A stretch of DNA of 64,000 nucleotides from Flavobacterium limicola (GCF_003634755.1 NZ_RBXA01000003.1:496001-560000), one strand, 5' to 3'. Positions 54,066 through 62,880 are shown, numbered from the stretch's first letter. A program made the numbers and translations. Notes: generated by a model not told the origin, from the letters alone.

Positions 54066-54626
54066 TTATTCCGCTGAAGGTTCAACCTGTTCGTTTTTCT
54101 TTATTCTCTCAACGCCTCTTTCTTTCATCAGTTCCGCTGCATCGAGCATTTTGATTAAATGAATATAAGGTGTCGTAAGGTCGGAGTCAGGATCTACATA
54201 ATATGGAGACAATGAAAGCTCTGTGATTTCACTTAAGAAAAATTCAAACTGTTGAAGTGTTCTCTCTTCAAATGCACTTTGAAGCACCAAAAAAGGATTG
54301 TCGTATTCTTCTTTGGTCAGGGAAGAAAGATGAAATACCGTTTCGGAGCGGGAAGACTCTTTCACTTTCCATTTCTTGTCTTTCCTCTTCAGGCAGTAAC
54401 AGACTTTGAGAAAAGAGCATATAGCAGTATAAAAGACAAAAGCATTGCAAGGAGCATCCTGCTTGTAGACTTTTGTCTTATAGCAGTGAAGTACAGCTTG
54501 ACTTAAATTCTGTTTATAATAATCAAGATGTGCAAAGTCAAAAATGACGTCAAATGCCTCAAATGGATTTCCTGCCACAAACCCTGCCCAAAATCTTGTT
54601 TCGAAGGATATTTTATTCTTTTTCAT
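54066..54626 (-). CDS. Hypothetical protein with two similar halves
   Basis: 186 residues. The halves share a pattern: NPFEAFDVIFDFAHLDYYKQ with NLSQAVLHCY (20-50) and NPFLVLQSAFEERTLQQFEF with FLSEITELSL (112-140). Similar N-P-F-x-A-x-x-x-x-F repeats occur in uncharacterised Flavobacterium proteins beside genes like its partner. No membrane segment. Starts the two-gene operon with the 539-residue protein, divergent from the XRE regulator. Confidence 0.5.
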   Translation of the reverse strand: MKKNKISFETRFWAGFVAGNPFEAFDVIFDFAHLDYYKQNLSQAVLHCYKTKVYKQDAPCNAFVFYTAICSFLKVCYCLKRKDKKWKVKESSRSETVFHLSSLTKEEYDNPFLVLQSAFEERTLQQFEFFLSEITELSLSPYYVDPDSDLTTPYIHLIKMLDAAELMKERGVERIKKNEQVEPSAE

Positions 54627-54795
54627 ATGTAGATAATATTTGCTTTTTTAGTTAGTATTTATCCGAAAAATTGTATTTTTGATTAATACACCAGCAAGTA
54701 AGCAATAGATTGTACCGTACCAAACTAGTGGGAGTTGTATCTCACAAACGCAAGCTTGTTTTTTACCAAGACCTATTTTTTTAAAGAATTTTAAA

Positions 54796-54803
54796 TATCT
54801 TTG
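54796..54803 (+). promoter_or_regulatory. Candidate -7 element placing the XRE gene on a leaderless mRNA
   Basis: TATCTTTG fits TAnnTTTG and ends 4 bases before the ATG at 54808, so transcription would start at or next to the start codon. No well-spaced -33 TTG was found. Confidence 0.35.
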
Positions 54804-54807
54804 AGCT

Positions 54808-55203
54808 ATGAACACAGCAACAAAACCAAAACATATTGGCAGAAATATCAGCCGGATTAGAGAGCTTAGAGGAATGAAACAAGAAGCATTGGCTAATGCA
54901 ATTGGTGTAAGCCAGCAATCTGTTTCTAATATTGAAGGAAGTGAAATAGTTGACGATGAAAAACTAATAGCGATTGCTGAAGTTTTGGGAGTATCTGCCG
55001 AGGCAATTAAGAATTATAGTGATGAAACAGTATTAAATGTTATCAATAATACTTTTACTAGTCATGATAGTTCAACAATTAATGCAATTAATATTCAGCC
55101 CAATTTTAATCCACTTGATAAAGTAGTTGAATTGTACGAACGATTAGTTCAGGCTGAAAAAGACAAGGTTGAGTATTTGGAAAAATTACTAAAAGGGAAA
55201 TAG
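54808..55203 (+). CDS. XRE-family helix-turn-helix regulator
   Basis: 131 residues. Lambda-repressor-type domain at 10-65 (ISRIRELRGMKQEALANAIG, VSQQSVSNIEGSEIVDDEKL, IAEVLGVSAEAIKNYSDE). A linker and a C-terminal coiled coil (VVELYERLVQAEKDKVEYLEKLL) suited to dimerisation follow. Its position in front of the 55-59 kb genes of unknown function suggests local control. Followed by a strong terminator. Confidence 0.88.
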   Translation: MNTATKPKHIGRNISRIRELRGMKQEALANAIGVSQQSVSNIEGSEIVDDEKLIAIAEVLGVSAEAIKNYSDETVLNVINNTFTSHDSSTINAINIQPNFNPLDKVVELYERLVQAEKDKVEYLEKLLKGK

Positions 55204-55228
55204 CCTTTATAGATGACAAATTAATTCC

Positions 55229-55258
55229 AAAAAGAGACTCAACAGGGTCTCTTTTTTG
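55229..55258 (+). terminator. Terminator of the XRE gene
   Basis: AAAAAGAGAC-TCAACAGG-GTCTCTTTTT with following T residues, 26 bases after the stop. Confidence 0.85.
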
Positions 55259-55307
55259 TTTAGAGTATTTATGTTTTATTGTTCAATATTAATAAGAAAT
55301 CAACAAG

Positions 55308-55559
55308 ATGGATAAAACTATTAAACTCCGTGTGAAAAAGGAAATTGGCATCAACAATGAACTTAAAGTATTGAAATTAAAAGGCGCATTAATTACTAAA
55401 GGGTATACAGAAATCATTCACATTGCAGATGAAAATGAAGACTTTTATCTTAACTCATTTTCTACTTCCTCTGAGAATAAAAAAGAAGCGAAAGATTTTG
55501 TATTGGATTATATTTTTGTCAATAATCTAACTGACACAATAACCTTATTAAATACTTAA
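55308..55559 (+). CDS. Hypothetical 83-residue protein
   Basis: Begins MDKTIKLRVKKEIGINNELK and ends DYIFVNNLTDTITLLNT; a mix of strands and helices, no membrane segment, no family recognised. Has its own start region behind the XRE terminator and is 166 bases ahead of the 514-residue gene on the same strand. Confidence 0.45.
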   Translation: MDKTIKLRVKKEIGINNELKVLKLKGALITKGYTEIIHIADENEDFYLNSFSTSSENKKEAKDFVLDYIFVNNLTDTITLLNT

Positions 55560-55725
55560 TCAATAATTGCTGAACGAATTGGTATCTTTTAATACTTCCA
55601 AAACTGTATAAAAATGTGCTAAAAATATTTCATACAAAAAATCTCATATCTTAGCATAAAATATTTTTTCTCAAATCAAATATTTGTAAAATTTTATAGA
55701 TAACTAAGAATATAAACAAGCAAAC

Positions 55726-57270
55726 ATGTTACATAATAGTATTTTTTTTGTCGATAAAATAGAGGGAATTTCAATTTGTGACTCCACAATGTACTATTTT
55801 ACTGGAAGCTCCTTCTCGCGACCAACTGATTTCAAAAGAATCGAAAATGAAAATCATAATTTAAAAAATTGCAAGTCTTGTAAAAAAAATCATCTAATTG
55901 ACTTAAAAGGACTTGAAAGCAGACTTAAAAATTTTCCCTTTTGCTGTGATTTTCACAAAAGCTTAATCAATGAAAAATGGTTCAATAAAAATGACTTTAA
56001 TGACGTTGCAAAACTAACTGCGGATAAAATCTATTTTACTTGGGACTTTATACAAAAATTCGTTGATGAACCAGAGTGGGAACAAGAAATTACAGATTAT
56101 TTAAGCCATGTTATTGATACATTTGGAAGTTTTCCTGTAGATTATGGAGAACCTTTATTTTTGGGTTCTTATCTTAATCGTGTAAAAGAAATGCTGAAAG
56201 GCTTGGATGAAAAAAAACACGTAAAAAAGAAGCAAATAATTCTGGATCATGTTAATAGCTACTATCTAAGTACAAGTAAAAAAAAGCAAAGTACCGATTT
56301 TAATGTTCTTTTAGCAATATATGATAAATGGTTTAAGACATTTCCATTTGATATTAGTATCTTCAAAGGTCTTAAAGAAAAATTTTCAAAAACACTTCCA
56401 ATAATTGAGAAAACTAGATATAACAAATATTCAGGATTAGCGATTGCATCTCCTAAAACAAAAAGTAATCTTATAAAATTACTTTGTAATCTAACTAATG
56501 AAATCGTTACTGAAATAAACTCATTAAAATTATATGAGGAAGGAAAATTAAATGATTTAGAAAATTACAAATTGGAAATAGTCCTTCATAAAAGAAAACT
56601 AAAGTTAAAAGAAGGATATCAAAATGACATTAAAGAACCAAATAGTAGTTACAGAAATATTTTAAAGAGTTGGTTTTCTGATGAAATTGATTTTATAAAA
56701 GAGATCGAACCCACTTTACAGTCAATTCAAAATAAAAAAAATAATTTATATCTAGATATATTGTACGCTTGTAGTAAAATGCAAGAAAATAGAATTTTTT
56801 GGAAGGCAGATGAAAATGCTAGAACCAAACAAATTTTGGATCTTTTAGAAATTAATTACAAAACAAAAGATCAATCACAAAGTGGAGTTTCTGCAACTGG
56901 AATTAGACCAGGATCAATTGATGGAATTGTTATAGATAGTAACCGGATACAGGTTATTATTGAAGCTTTGAATCTAAAGTACCTAAATAAAAATTATATT
57001 CAGGATCACATAAGTAAACTTGAAATAAATTATGATAACAAAGGGTTAAAAACGAAATTTCTTATTTCATATTGCGACATCGCAAATGATACTTTTCAAG
57101 AATTTTACGAAAAATATGTTTCGTTTATAAATGATGAAGTAAGATTTCAGAATCTTAAACAAAGTTTCGAAAACTTAGAGCCAAATTATGCAAATCAAAG
57201 GATCTTGAAGACAATCCACACTCGTGAAAAAGTGATTGTTACGATTTATCATATTTTATTGAAGATGTAA
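55726..57270 (+). CDS. Hypothetical 514-residue protein with possible zinc site and PD-(D/E)XK-like C-terminus
   Basis: The N-terminus carries a possible metal site (C49-x2-C52 in NCKSCKKNH and C73-C74-x2-H77 in FCCDFHKS). The middle is helical (LKGLDEKKHVKKKQIILDHV). The last 160 residues resemble a restriction-like fold: helix with NARTKQILDLL, then D399 in PGSIDGIVIDS and E413 in IQVIIEALNLKY; the usual Lys two residues after the Glu is Leu415, so activity is uncertain. The rest (TKFLISYCDIANDTFQEFYE) would finish the fold. Next to a HEPN-like gene, it could be part of a defence locus; this is inference. Confidence 0.45.
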   Translation: MLHNSIFFVDKIEGISICDSTMYYFTGSSFSRPTDFKRIENENHNLKNCKSCKKNHLIDLKGLESRLKNFPFCCDFHKSLINEKWFNKNDFNDVAKLTADKIYFTWDFIQKFVDEPEWEQEITDYLSHVIDTFGSFPVDYGEPLFLGSYLNRVKEMLKGLDEKKHVKKKQIILDHVNSYYLSTSKKKQSTDFNVLLAIYDKWFKTFPFDISIFKGLKEKFSKTLPIIEKTRYNKYSGLAIASPKTKSNLIKLLCNLTNEIVTEINSLKLYEEGKLNDLENYKLEIVLHKRKLKLKEGYQNDIKEPNSSYRNILKSWFSDEIDFIKEIEPTLQSIQNKKNNLYLDILYACSKMQENRIFWKADENARTKQILDLLEINYKTKDQSQSGVSATGIRPGSIDGIVIDSNRIQVIIEALNLKYLNKNYIQDHISKLEINYDNKGLKTKFLISYCDIANDTFQEFYEKYVSFINDEVRFQNLKQSFENLEPNYANQRILKTIHTREKVIVTIYHILLKM

Positions 57271-57448
57271 TGGAGCTACCCTTTAGAATATTGCATTAGT
57301 AAAAGGTTCGAATTATGTAACGTTAGAGGTCTCTATTTTGAATAATAGTATAAAATCAATTTTACAGTACAGAATTGGAAGATGTTAATGGATGAGCTAA
57401 AAGGCATAAAGTTATTTTCGTTATTTTTATCCAGTAAAAATATAATAT

Positions 57449-58603
57449 ATGAGTTCCTACTTACAATTCAATCGAGAATTACATGTTCTTGTCCGATTTT
57501 ATAAAGCCACCCTCTATTCTTACGAGCAAACGGATTATTTGCTTTTCAAATGTAGAAAAGAAAAGGAAAGTATGGCTGAGTTAGGATTTACAGAAAAACC
57601 ACCTAGTTATTATAAAATTAAAGGCCCTGGAATAAGTGAAAATCAGAAGAATCTGTTTGAAATTACATTTGTTCGTTTTGTGTCTGCTTTAGAAGTATAT
57701 CTTGTCGATCAATTAAGAGATGTTTTTATTCAAACAAAAGAACCGTTTAAAAGGCAAAATTCCAAACCAGAGTTTTCTCAAGCGGAACTATTGTCAATGA
57801 AGTCACCTGCTGATATATTTGATAAAATTATCAATAAAGAAACTAGAAAACTAAGTAGTGGTGGATTTAATGAGATAATTAAATATTACAAAGAACACTT
57901 TCAAATTAATCTAGCAGATATTTCTCCCGGAAAGAAAAAAATGGAAGAATATCATCAAAGAAGACATCTTTTAGTACATAGACTAGGAAAAACCGACCAG
58001 CAATATAGAGACAAATACAATTGCGGATCAAGTCGAATTTCTGTTGATGAATCATATTTAGCAAACTGTTTCGAAGATTTTAAAAATTTTGCTGAAATTT
58101 TGAATGATAAGTTAAAGAAAAGATTGCAAGTCAATTTTTCAACAAGTAAAACCAAAATTAAGCCTGAAGCTAAAAGTTTAATAATAGTTGAAATAATAAA
58201 AGGCCAACCTAATATTTTTGATAGTAATTATGAATTTTGGGCAGGAGATCAATTGTGCATGTTTACAAATATTTTAGACAACCGCATTAACGAAAGTGAT
58301 AAGAAATTTAAAATCGCCATCTCAGGAAGTGCAGCCCAAATTTCTAGTTATGGAACAATCCTAAAGAAAGAAGTTGATAGGGGAAAAATAAGAGTTGAAT
58401 ATTTAAGTGCAAAAGAAAATTCGGTAATACCAACACCAAAAAAAAGATTAGATTATAAAACCATTTTGCTTATAAAAGAGAGGCTTCCTGAGCAACCATG
58501 GCAAACAGGAATACATAAAATTATTGCCGAGGAACTTGGTTTGTCAAATAAAATAGTAACAAATACAATCAATTATCTTATTAAAAATGGGCAAATTGAT
58601 TAA
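57449..58603 (+). CDS. HEPN-like protein with C-terminal winged-helix domain
   Basis: 384 residues. Residues 60-215 look like a MAE_28990/RiboL-PSP-type HEPN domain: LFEITFVRFVSALEVYLVDQ near 70, and the ribonuclease-type R-x4-H motif (R172, H177 in QRRHLLVHRLG) followed by YNCGSSRISVDESYLANCFE. After a linker, residues 340-384 form a helix-turn-helix (QTGIHKIIAEELGLSNKIVT NTINYL in two parts). HEPN proteins with this motif are often RNA-cutting toxins. The neighbouring 514-residue gene lies 178 bases upstream in the same direction, so the two may belong together. Confidence 0.6.
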   Translation: MSSYLQFNRELHVLVRFYKATLYSYEQTDYLLFKCRKEKESMAELGFTEKPPSYYKIKGPGISENQKNLFEITFVRFVSALEVYLVDQLRDVFIQTKEPFKRQNSKPEFSQAELLSMKSPADIFDKIINKETRKLSSGGFNEIIKYYKEHFQINLADISPGKKKMEEYHQRRHLLVHRLGKTDQQYRDKYNCGSSRISVDESYLANCFEDFKNFAEILNDKLKKRLQVNFSTSKTKIKPEAKSLIIVEIIKGQPNIFDSNYEFWAGDQLCMFTNILDNRINESDKKFKIAISGSAAQISSYGTILKKEVDRGKIRVEYLSAKENSVIPTPKKRLDYKTILLIKERLPEQPWQTGIHKIIAEELGLSNKIVTNTINYLIKNGQID

Positions 58604-58639
58604 TTAAAATAAAGTTTATTTTGAAACAGGAGCTAGTAA

Positions 58640-58835
58640 TTCTAATCACAGGCTACGAACCCGATATCGCGGATTTGTAATCCGTCCCATAAAGATTAGT
58701 AATTTCAATTTTATAAAAAAAGCTATAGGAATTGTTTTCTTGTAGCTTCTTTTGTGTGTTAACTTTATGGCATATTGTTGCGGGCACGGATTGCAAATCC
58801 ACACTATCGAACTCGAAGATATATCCGCGCGATCT
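58640..58835 (+). repeat. Dispersed repeat with internal terminator (copy 1)
   Basis: GAACCCGATATCGCGGATTTG, then a hairpin AAAAAAGCTATAGGAA ... TTCTTGTAGCTTCTTTT, TGTGTGTTAACTTTATGGC and GGGCACGGATTGCAAATCC. Related copies at 61130-61310 and 63485-63740. The hairpin may end the HEPN transcript. Confidence 0.65.
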
Positions 58836-58841
58836 GGGGCT

Positions 58842-59201
58842 TTACTTTAAATTTATAGTATTTATTATTATCGCACCATTATTTTTTCGCTTTCCATAAA
58901 TTGCCGAACTACTGTTTTTATGAAGCAATTGCACATTTGTAATTTCGTGTTTTTTCAAAGGTAAAACTATCGTGTCCAAATCTTTTTTATACTCTAAAAC
59001 AATACCATCAATCGCAACTATTGGAGAATTTACGAAAGCTCCTTCATTGTAAGCATCTTTTACAGTTTTAATAAAATAAAACTTAGAGGCATCGTTTTCA
59101 TTTAATATAAAAACGTATTCTTTTAAATGAATATTTCCATGTTTTTTGGCGGCACAACCGAAAACAAAAAAGAGAAAAATAGATAATGTAATTTTTTTCA
59201 T
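58842..59201 (-). CDS. Small lipoprotein resembling a TonB plug segment
   Basis: 119 residues. Lipobox VFGC with Cys16. The C-terminal part, ITNVQLLHKNSSSAIYGKRK followed by NNGAIIINT, imitates the SusC plug consensus (I-x-x-V-x-V-L-K-D-x-x-x-x-A-I-Y-G-x-R-G-x-N-G-V-I-x-I-T-T-K), and SPIVAIDGIVLEYKKDLDTI resembles the preceding P-L-x-V-x-D-G part. A free plug-like lipoprotein cannot form a transporter; it may bind a partner barrel or be unrelated in function. Reverse-facing and preceded by a cassette-boundary element. Confidence 0.6.
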   Translation of the reverse strand: MKKITLSIFLFFVFGCAAKKHGNIHLKEYVFILNENDASKFYFIKTVKDAYNEGAFVNSPIVAIDGIVLEYKKDLDTIVLPLKKHEITNVQLLHKNSSSAIYGKRKNNGAIIINTINLK

Positions 59202-59204
59202 ATA

Positions 59205-59480
59205 TTTTAAATTTCAGCAGTTAGTTCCTAGCCTTGCTACTAACGTTAGTGTGTCTAGTAACCTAAAATAACCTTCTGAGAATTGTCTATTTGAGATTTT
59301 TCAAAGATAGGAGTCCGAATATGTAATTCTCCACATTATGTTTTTAGACAGTCTGACGTTTCCTTGCTACAATTGGTTTGGGACTAAATTAAGCTCATTA
59401 TTCGGATTTGCCAAATCATTCAAATACAAAACCAACTTTCCATTAAACTAAATGCCCAAATCCGTTGTGGCTGTTACCAG
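59205..59480 (-). repeat. Reverse-facing cassette boundary (type IV)
   Basis: On the minus strand it begins GCTGGTAACAGCC, contains GAAAGTTGGTTTTGTATTTG and TTAATTTAGTCCCAAACC as at 31965-32160, then the block CGGACTCCTATCTTTGAAAA, whose complement occurs at 30190-30290. It ends TAGACACACTAACGTTAGTAG. Confidence 0.65.
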
Positions 59481-59483
59481 CAG

Positions 59484-60842
59484 TTATATATCCTCAATTA
59501 CAAAATAATCCTCATCATCTTCTAATTTATTGTAAATATCATTTTCAATAATATCTAATAATTTCTTTATTATGTTCGCTTCTTTCAAATTTTTATTTTC
59601 AAGTTCTGCGTTTTCATTTTTTACAATTTCTTCCTTTAACCTCAAATAAGCATATGCTTTTAAAAATAAATTATTAAACCTATATAAGTTAGAATTTTCA
59701 TCATATATTAGAATTTCACTTCTGGTTGGAGAACATAATTCTGTAAGAAATTTTGAAAAATTAGCTTCATTTATTTGACTTTTGTTGATTTGATTGAATA
59801 TCTCAGAATGTGAAAATTCATCTTTATTTATCTCCAAACAATTTTCTAAAATTACTTTTGGCATATTAATTTTTGTTCCATTTCCAACTTTAATTGCTTT
59901 ATCAAATTCAGCTTTAAGAGTATCTGATTTTTCTTCAACTAATTTTGATATTGCTTCATCCAAGTCGTCAAGATTTATTGATACTTTAGTTTTAACAGTT
60001 TCATATATTTTTTTGTTGAAGCAAATATTTAAACAAAGTTGGTGACAAATTGAAGGTAATCCACAAGAGTATTTAATAATCTTTGATTTAACTTCCTTTG
60101 AAAATATTAAATTTAAAAGTTCTTCCCCCGTATCTATTATTCTTTCTATTTCATCAGGCTTCATATAAGGAATAAAAATTTCGGCGACACGATTATTCAT
60201 TTCTCTATCGTATTCAATAACTTGACGTGCAGTACCAACGGCTCCTAAAGCAATAATTTTTAAATCTTCATATTCTTCGGACATATCCATAAAAACTTTC
60301 ATTAATTGTGAAGTTTTTGTTCTGTCTGAGCCTTTAATTTTATGAAAGTCTTCTAAAATCCAACAAGAATTTGAAGCACCATAAAATTTTGCTAATCGTT
60401 GAGGCGTTAGTTGTGGAGGAAGTATATGTTTGGTTGTTTCTGTTTTTTGTTTTGTATAATCTCCAAGTTTTATAGTTGCTTTAATGTCTGCATAACTTAT
60501 GTTCAATTCGGGAGCTATTTTAAAAGTTTTAGAAGAACTATTCTCATTATACAAACCTGAAAGCTGGTCAAATCCGTCAAGTATTATGCTTTCAAAAGTC
60601 ATACCTTCCATACATCTTGTTGTATATGAGTTTTCGTATGTTTGACTTATTTTGTTTGTTAACAGTGTTGTTTTTCCACAACCTGAATGTCCATATAATA
60701 CAATTTGTTTTCCAGGTGTATTTAAGGCATCAACAAAATGATTATTTAATTTTCCTTCTCTTTCTACAAATGTAAATTTTGCTGATGAAGTTGGTGTGAA
60801 AATTTTTTTTGTTTTATATATAATTAACTTTTCGTCTATCAT
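59484..60842 (-). CDS. P-loop AAA-type ATPase, reverse-facing cassette gene
   Basis: 452 residues. Walker A GHSGCGKTT (51-59) and Walker B CWILEDFHK (160-168) lie in the order of AAA_16/orc-like ATPases; DLKIIALGAVGTARQVIEYD is a sensor-1-like strand, and a winged-helix-like part follows (PKVILENCLEINKDEFSHSE). The C-terminal 50 residues are an acidic coil. ATPases of this size without an attached effector are frequent in phage-defence islands. Preceded by a leader like that at 21040-21150 and followed by a boundary element. Confidence 0.7.
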   Translation of the reverse strand: MIDEKLIIYKTKKIFTPTSSAKFTFVEREGKLNNHFVDALNTPGKQIVLYGHSGCGKTTLLTNKISQTYENSYTTRCMEGMTFESIILDGFDQLSGLYNENSSSKTFKIAPELNISYADIKATIKLGDYTKQKTETTKHILPPQLTPQRLAKFYGASNSCWILEDFHKIKGSDRTKTSQLMKVFMDMSEEYEDLKIIALGAVGTARQVIEYDREMNNRVAEIFIPYMKPDEIERIIDTGEELLNLIFSKEVKSKIIKYSCGLPSICHQLCLNICFNKKIYETVKTKVSINLDDLDEAISKLVEEKSDTLKAEFDKAIKVGNGTKINMPKVILENCLEINKDEFSHSEIFNQINKSQINEANFSKFLTELCSPTRSEILIYDENSNLYRFNNLFLKAYAYLRLKEEIVKNENAELENKNLKEANIIKKLLDIIENDIYNKLEDDEDYFVIEDI

Positions 60843-60844
60843 TT

Positions 60845-60965
60845 TCGGTTATTTTTTGAATAATTGCCTACAAATCTTATATATGCGAAACAAACTTTCG
60901 TTTATACATCCTAATTGAGACGATTGTCTCTATTTTGTAGTATTTGTTGTTTTCCAAATATATAA
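60845..60965 (-). repeat. Leader/boundary of the ATPase cassette
   Basis: On the minus strand ATTTGGAAAACAACAAATAC, AAAGTTTGTTTCGCATATA and TTTGTAGGCAATTATTC, corresponding to 21040-21150 on the plus strand. Confidence 0.55.
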
Positions 60966-61129
60966 ATTAATACCGAAAACACTGATGAAAATATTTTAGT
61001 TTTTATCAGTGTGTTCAAAAGTAACTTCTTTTAATTCTGGTATGTTACGGGAAACCATAATGGCTAGTTTTTTTGTGTAATTTTTCTAGTTTAAATAGTT
61101 CCCTGCTAATTTTAATCATAATTCGTCCT
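60966..61129. other. Intergenic stretch without a supported gene
   Basis: AT-rich and without a protein-like frame on either strand. Confidence 0.3.
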
Positions 61130-61310
61130 CACTGAGAGTCGTAATTTCAATTTTATTAAAAAAGCTACAGAAATTATTTTCTTTAGCTTTTTTTATGTGT
61201 TAACCCAGCTCTTCGAGGTGTTCGTTGCGTGGGGCAGACAAAGTCTCCCGCTTTTGACCTCTCGAGTAAAGTAAGTTAGGTTTACTTCTTGGTATACTTG
61301 GATTTTTTGA
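61130..61310 (+). repeat. Dispersed repeat with internal terminator (copy 2)
   Basis: GTCGTAATTTCAATTTTATT, the AAAGCTACAGAAA / TTTCTTTAGCTTT hairpin, TGTGTTAACC, and GTGTTCGTTGCGTGGGGCAG, shared with 63485-63740. The first block also occurs in 58640-58835. Confidence 0.6.
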
Positions 61311-61591
61311 TAATGTAATCAATAGGTCGTTACTATATTTACCAATAACATTTAATATACTATTTGATTGCGGTTTTACTGTAGCACGGCAATAAAATGG
61401 CTATATCAACAAAGAATTGATCGTATTTAATATTTTTTTGAGTTAAATAAGGAATCGACATAAACCAACTATAAAATGAGCTATGGAATATCAGTACCAT
61501 TCTGATCGTATTAATTTAACAAGTGTCATATTAGTAGCGTTTTAGACTGTTATATCAATGTGGTTTGATCAAAAATTTTGTAAGGCAACAA
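61311..61591. other. Intergenic stretch without a supported gene
   Basis: AT-rich, no protein-like frame on either strand. Confidence 0.3.
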
Positions 61592-62044
61592 TCAGGAGGG
61601 CACTTTTTTAAGCTCCTCAATAAAAAAGGTTGGTGGCATCTCAGTGTTAGAACGGAAAGCATTGGTAAATCGTTGCGTACTACTGAAACCTGCCTCTTCA
61701 GCCAGTGCTGTATTAGTATAATTTCGCAACATTTTATCCGTTTTCAATAAGGATACGATATAGTCCACTTTAAGATCGTTAATGTACTTTGTGAAATTTT
61801 TCTCCCTGTAATGATAAATGATTTGTGACAAATATTTACTGTTACAGCCAAAAGCATTACTGAGGGTGCCCAACGTTACATCTTTTTTCAGAAATTTTTT
61901 ATCCCGTTCAAATTTTTCCAGTTGTTTCAAAAGTAAGGCAACGGTATCTTCATTGATGTCTGGTATCCCTTTTTTTATAGTTTTGATTGCAACAGTAGGT
62001 ACTTGGCTTTTTTTCATATGCGCATCAAATTTTTGTTTGAACAT
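61592..62044 (-). pseudogene. N-terminally truncated TPR-AraC regulator (DNA-binding part)
   Basis: 150 residues from the ATG at 62044; the frame stays open upstream with FSLLFLAYRHIKNKS, the end of a membrane helix. The C-terminal DNA-binding domain is complete: DVTLGTLSNAFGCNSKYLSQ, IIYHYREKNFTKYINDLKVD, NTALAEEAGFSSTQRFTNAF and EMPPTFFIEEL. Full members of this family carry about 300 residues of TPR repeats and a membrane helix in front. Those are missing because the sequence switches to a nuclease gene on the other strand. It may still be expressed as a short regulator, but a truncated relic is more likely. Confidence 0.65.
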
Positions 62045-62058
62045 ACTCTTATTTTTGA

Positions 62059-62880
62059 TATGTCTATAGGCGAGGAAAAGTAGGGAGAAAATTACCCGAA
62101 AGTCTAGATAAGTATATAAAGGTAAAAGGAAAATTGCTAGAAAATAATATAATAGCTTTATTTAAAAAATTTCTCGGTGATGAAGTAAAAGTTGTTGAAA
62201 GTTATTATATCAGTGGATGCGAGCATGACATATTAATCATCTGGAAAGATAACGCACTTATAATTGAAGCAAAAGGATACAATATTAGGGAACCTTTTAG
62301 AAATCCTAAAAAAGCCTTTACAAGAATTAAAGACGATTTTAAAAAAAGTATTGGTTATGGTTATGGACAAACACTTCGCGTTGAGACCATTATACTTGAA
62401 AAAAAGCCATTAGTAATTCAAGATAATCGGGGTAAAAAGATCGAAACAATCGATACAGCAAAAATAAAAAATTGTTTCTCTATTATAGTTAACATTAACT
62501 CATTTGGATTAGTACAAAATGATTTATCGCATCTATTAAATATCCACGAGGACGATATTTATCCTTGGGCGGTTAAATATGACGACTTAGAGATTTTTAT
62601 TTTAACAATGATTGCACAAGGAATCAATCCTCAAATATTTATTGATTTCCTATTATTAAGAGAAGAACTCCATGGTAAAATAACTTGTTCAGATGAATTA
62701 GAAATCTGTGGTGGTTTTCTAACAAAACAAATCATTCATAAAAGAATAAAGTATATGGATACTTTGAAGACATCTCCAGAATTTGGAGATATTTTTGATC
62801 AGCAATATAATAAGACTATGGGATTTAAAAACGAGAAAAACCTTTATGAAAAACAAAGTGGGAAATATATGTTTTGGTAG
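62059..62880 (+). pseudogene. 5'-truncated nuclease (PD-(D/E)XK, NERD-like)
   Basis: The frame is open from 62059 with no ATG; a TTG at 62134 could start a 248-residue product. The sequence before it (KLPESLDKYIKVKGK) already looks like part of the protein. The nuclease core is D32 in CEHDILIIWKDN and E45-x-K47 in ALIIEAKGY, counted from the TTG, followed by PFRNPKKAFTRIKDDFKKSI and YGYGQTLRVETI. The end (GFLTKQIIHKRIKYM) appears complete. Members of this family are longer at the N-terminus, so the gene seems to have lost its start where it meets the AraC fragment. Confidence 0.6.

Noticed and set aside
58640..58700. Possible tRNA because of GAACCCGATATCGCGGATTTG
   Set aside because: Cannot be folded into a cloverleaf with a TTC-arm and acceptor stem; part of a repeat family.
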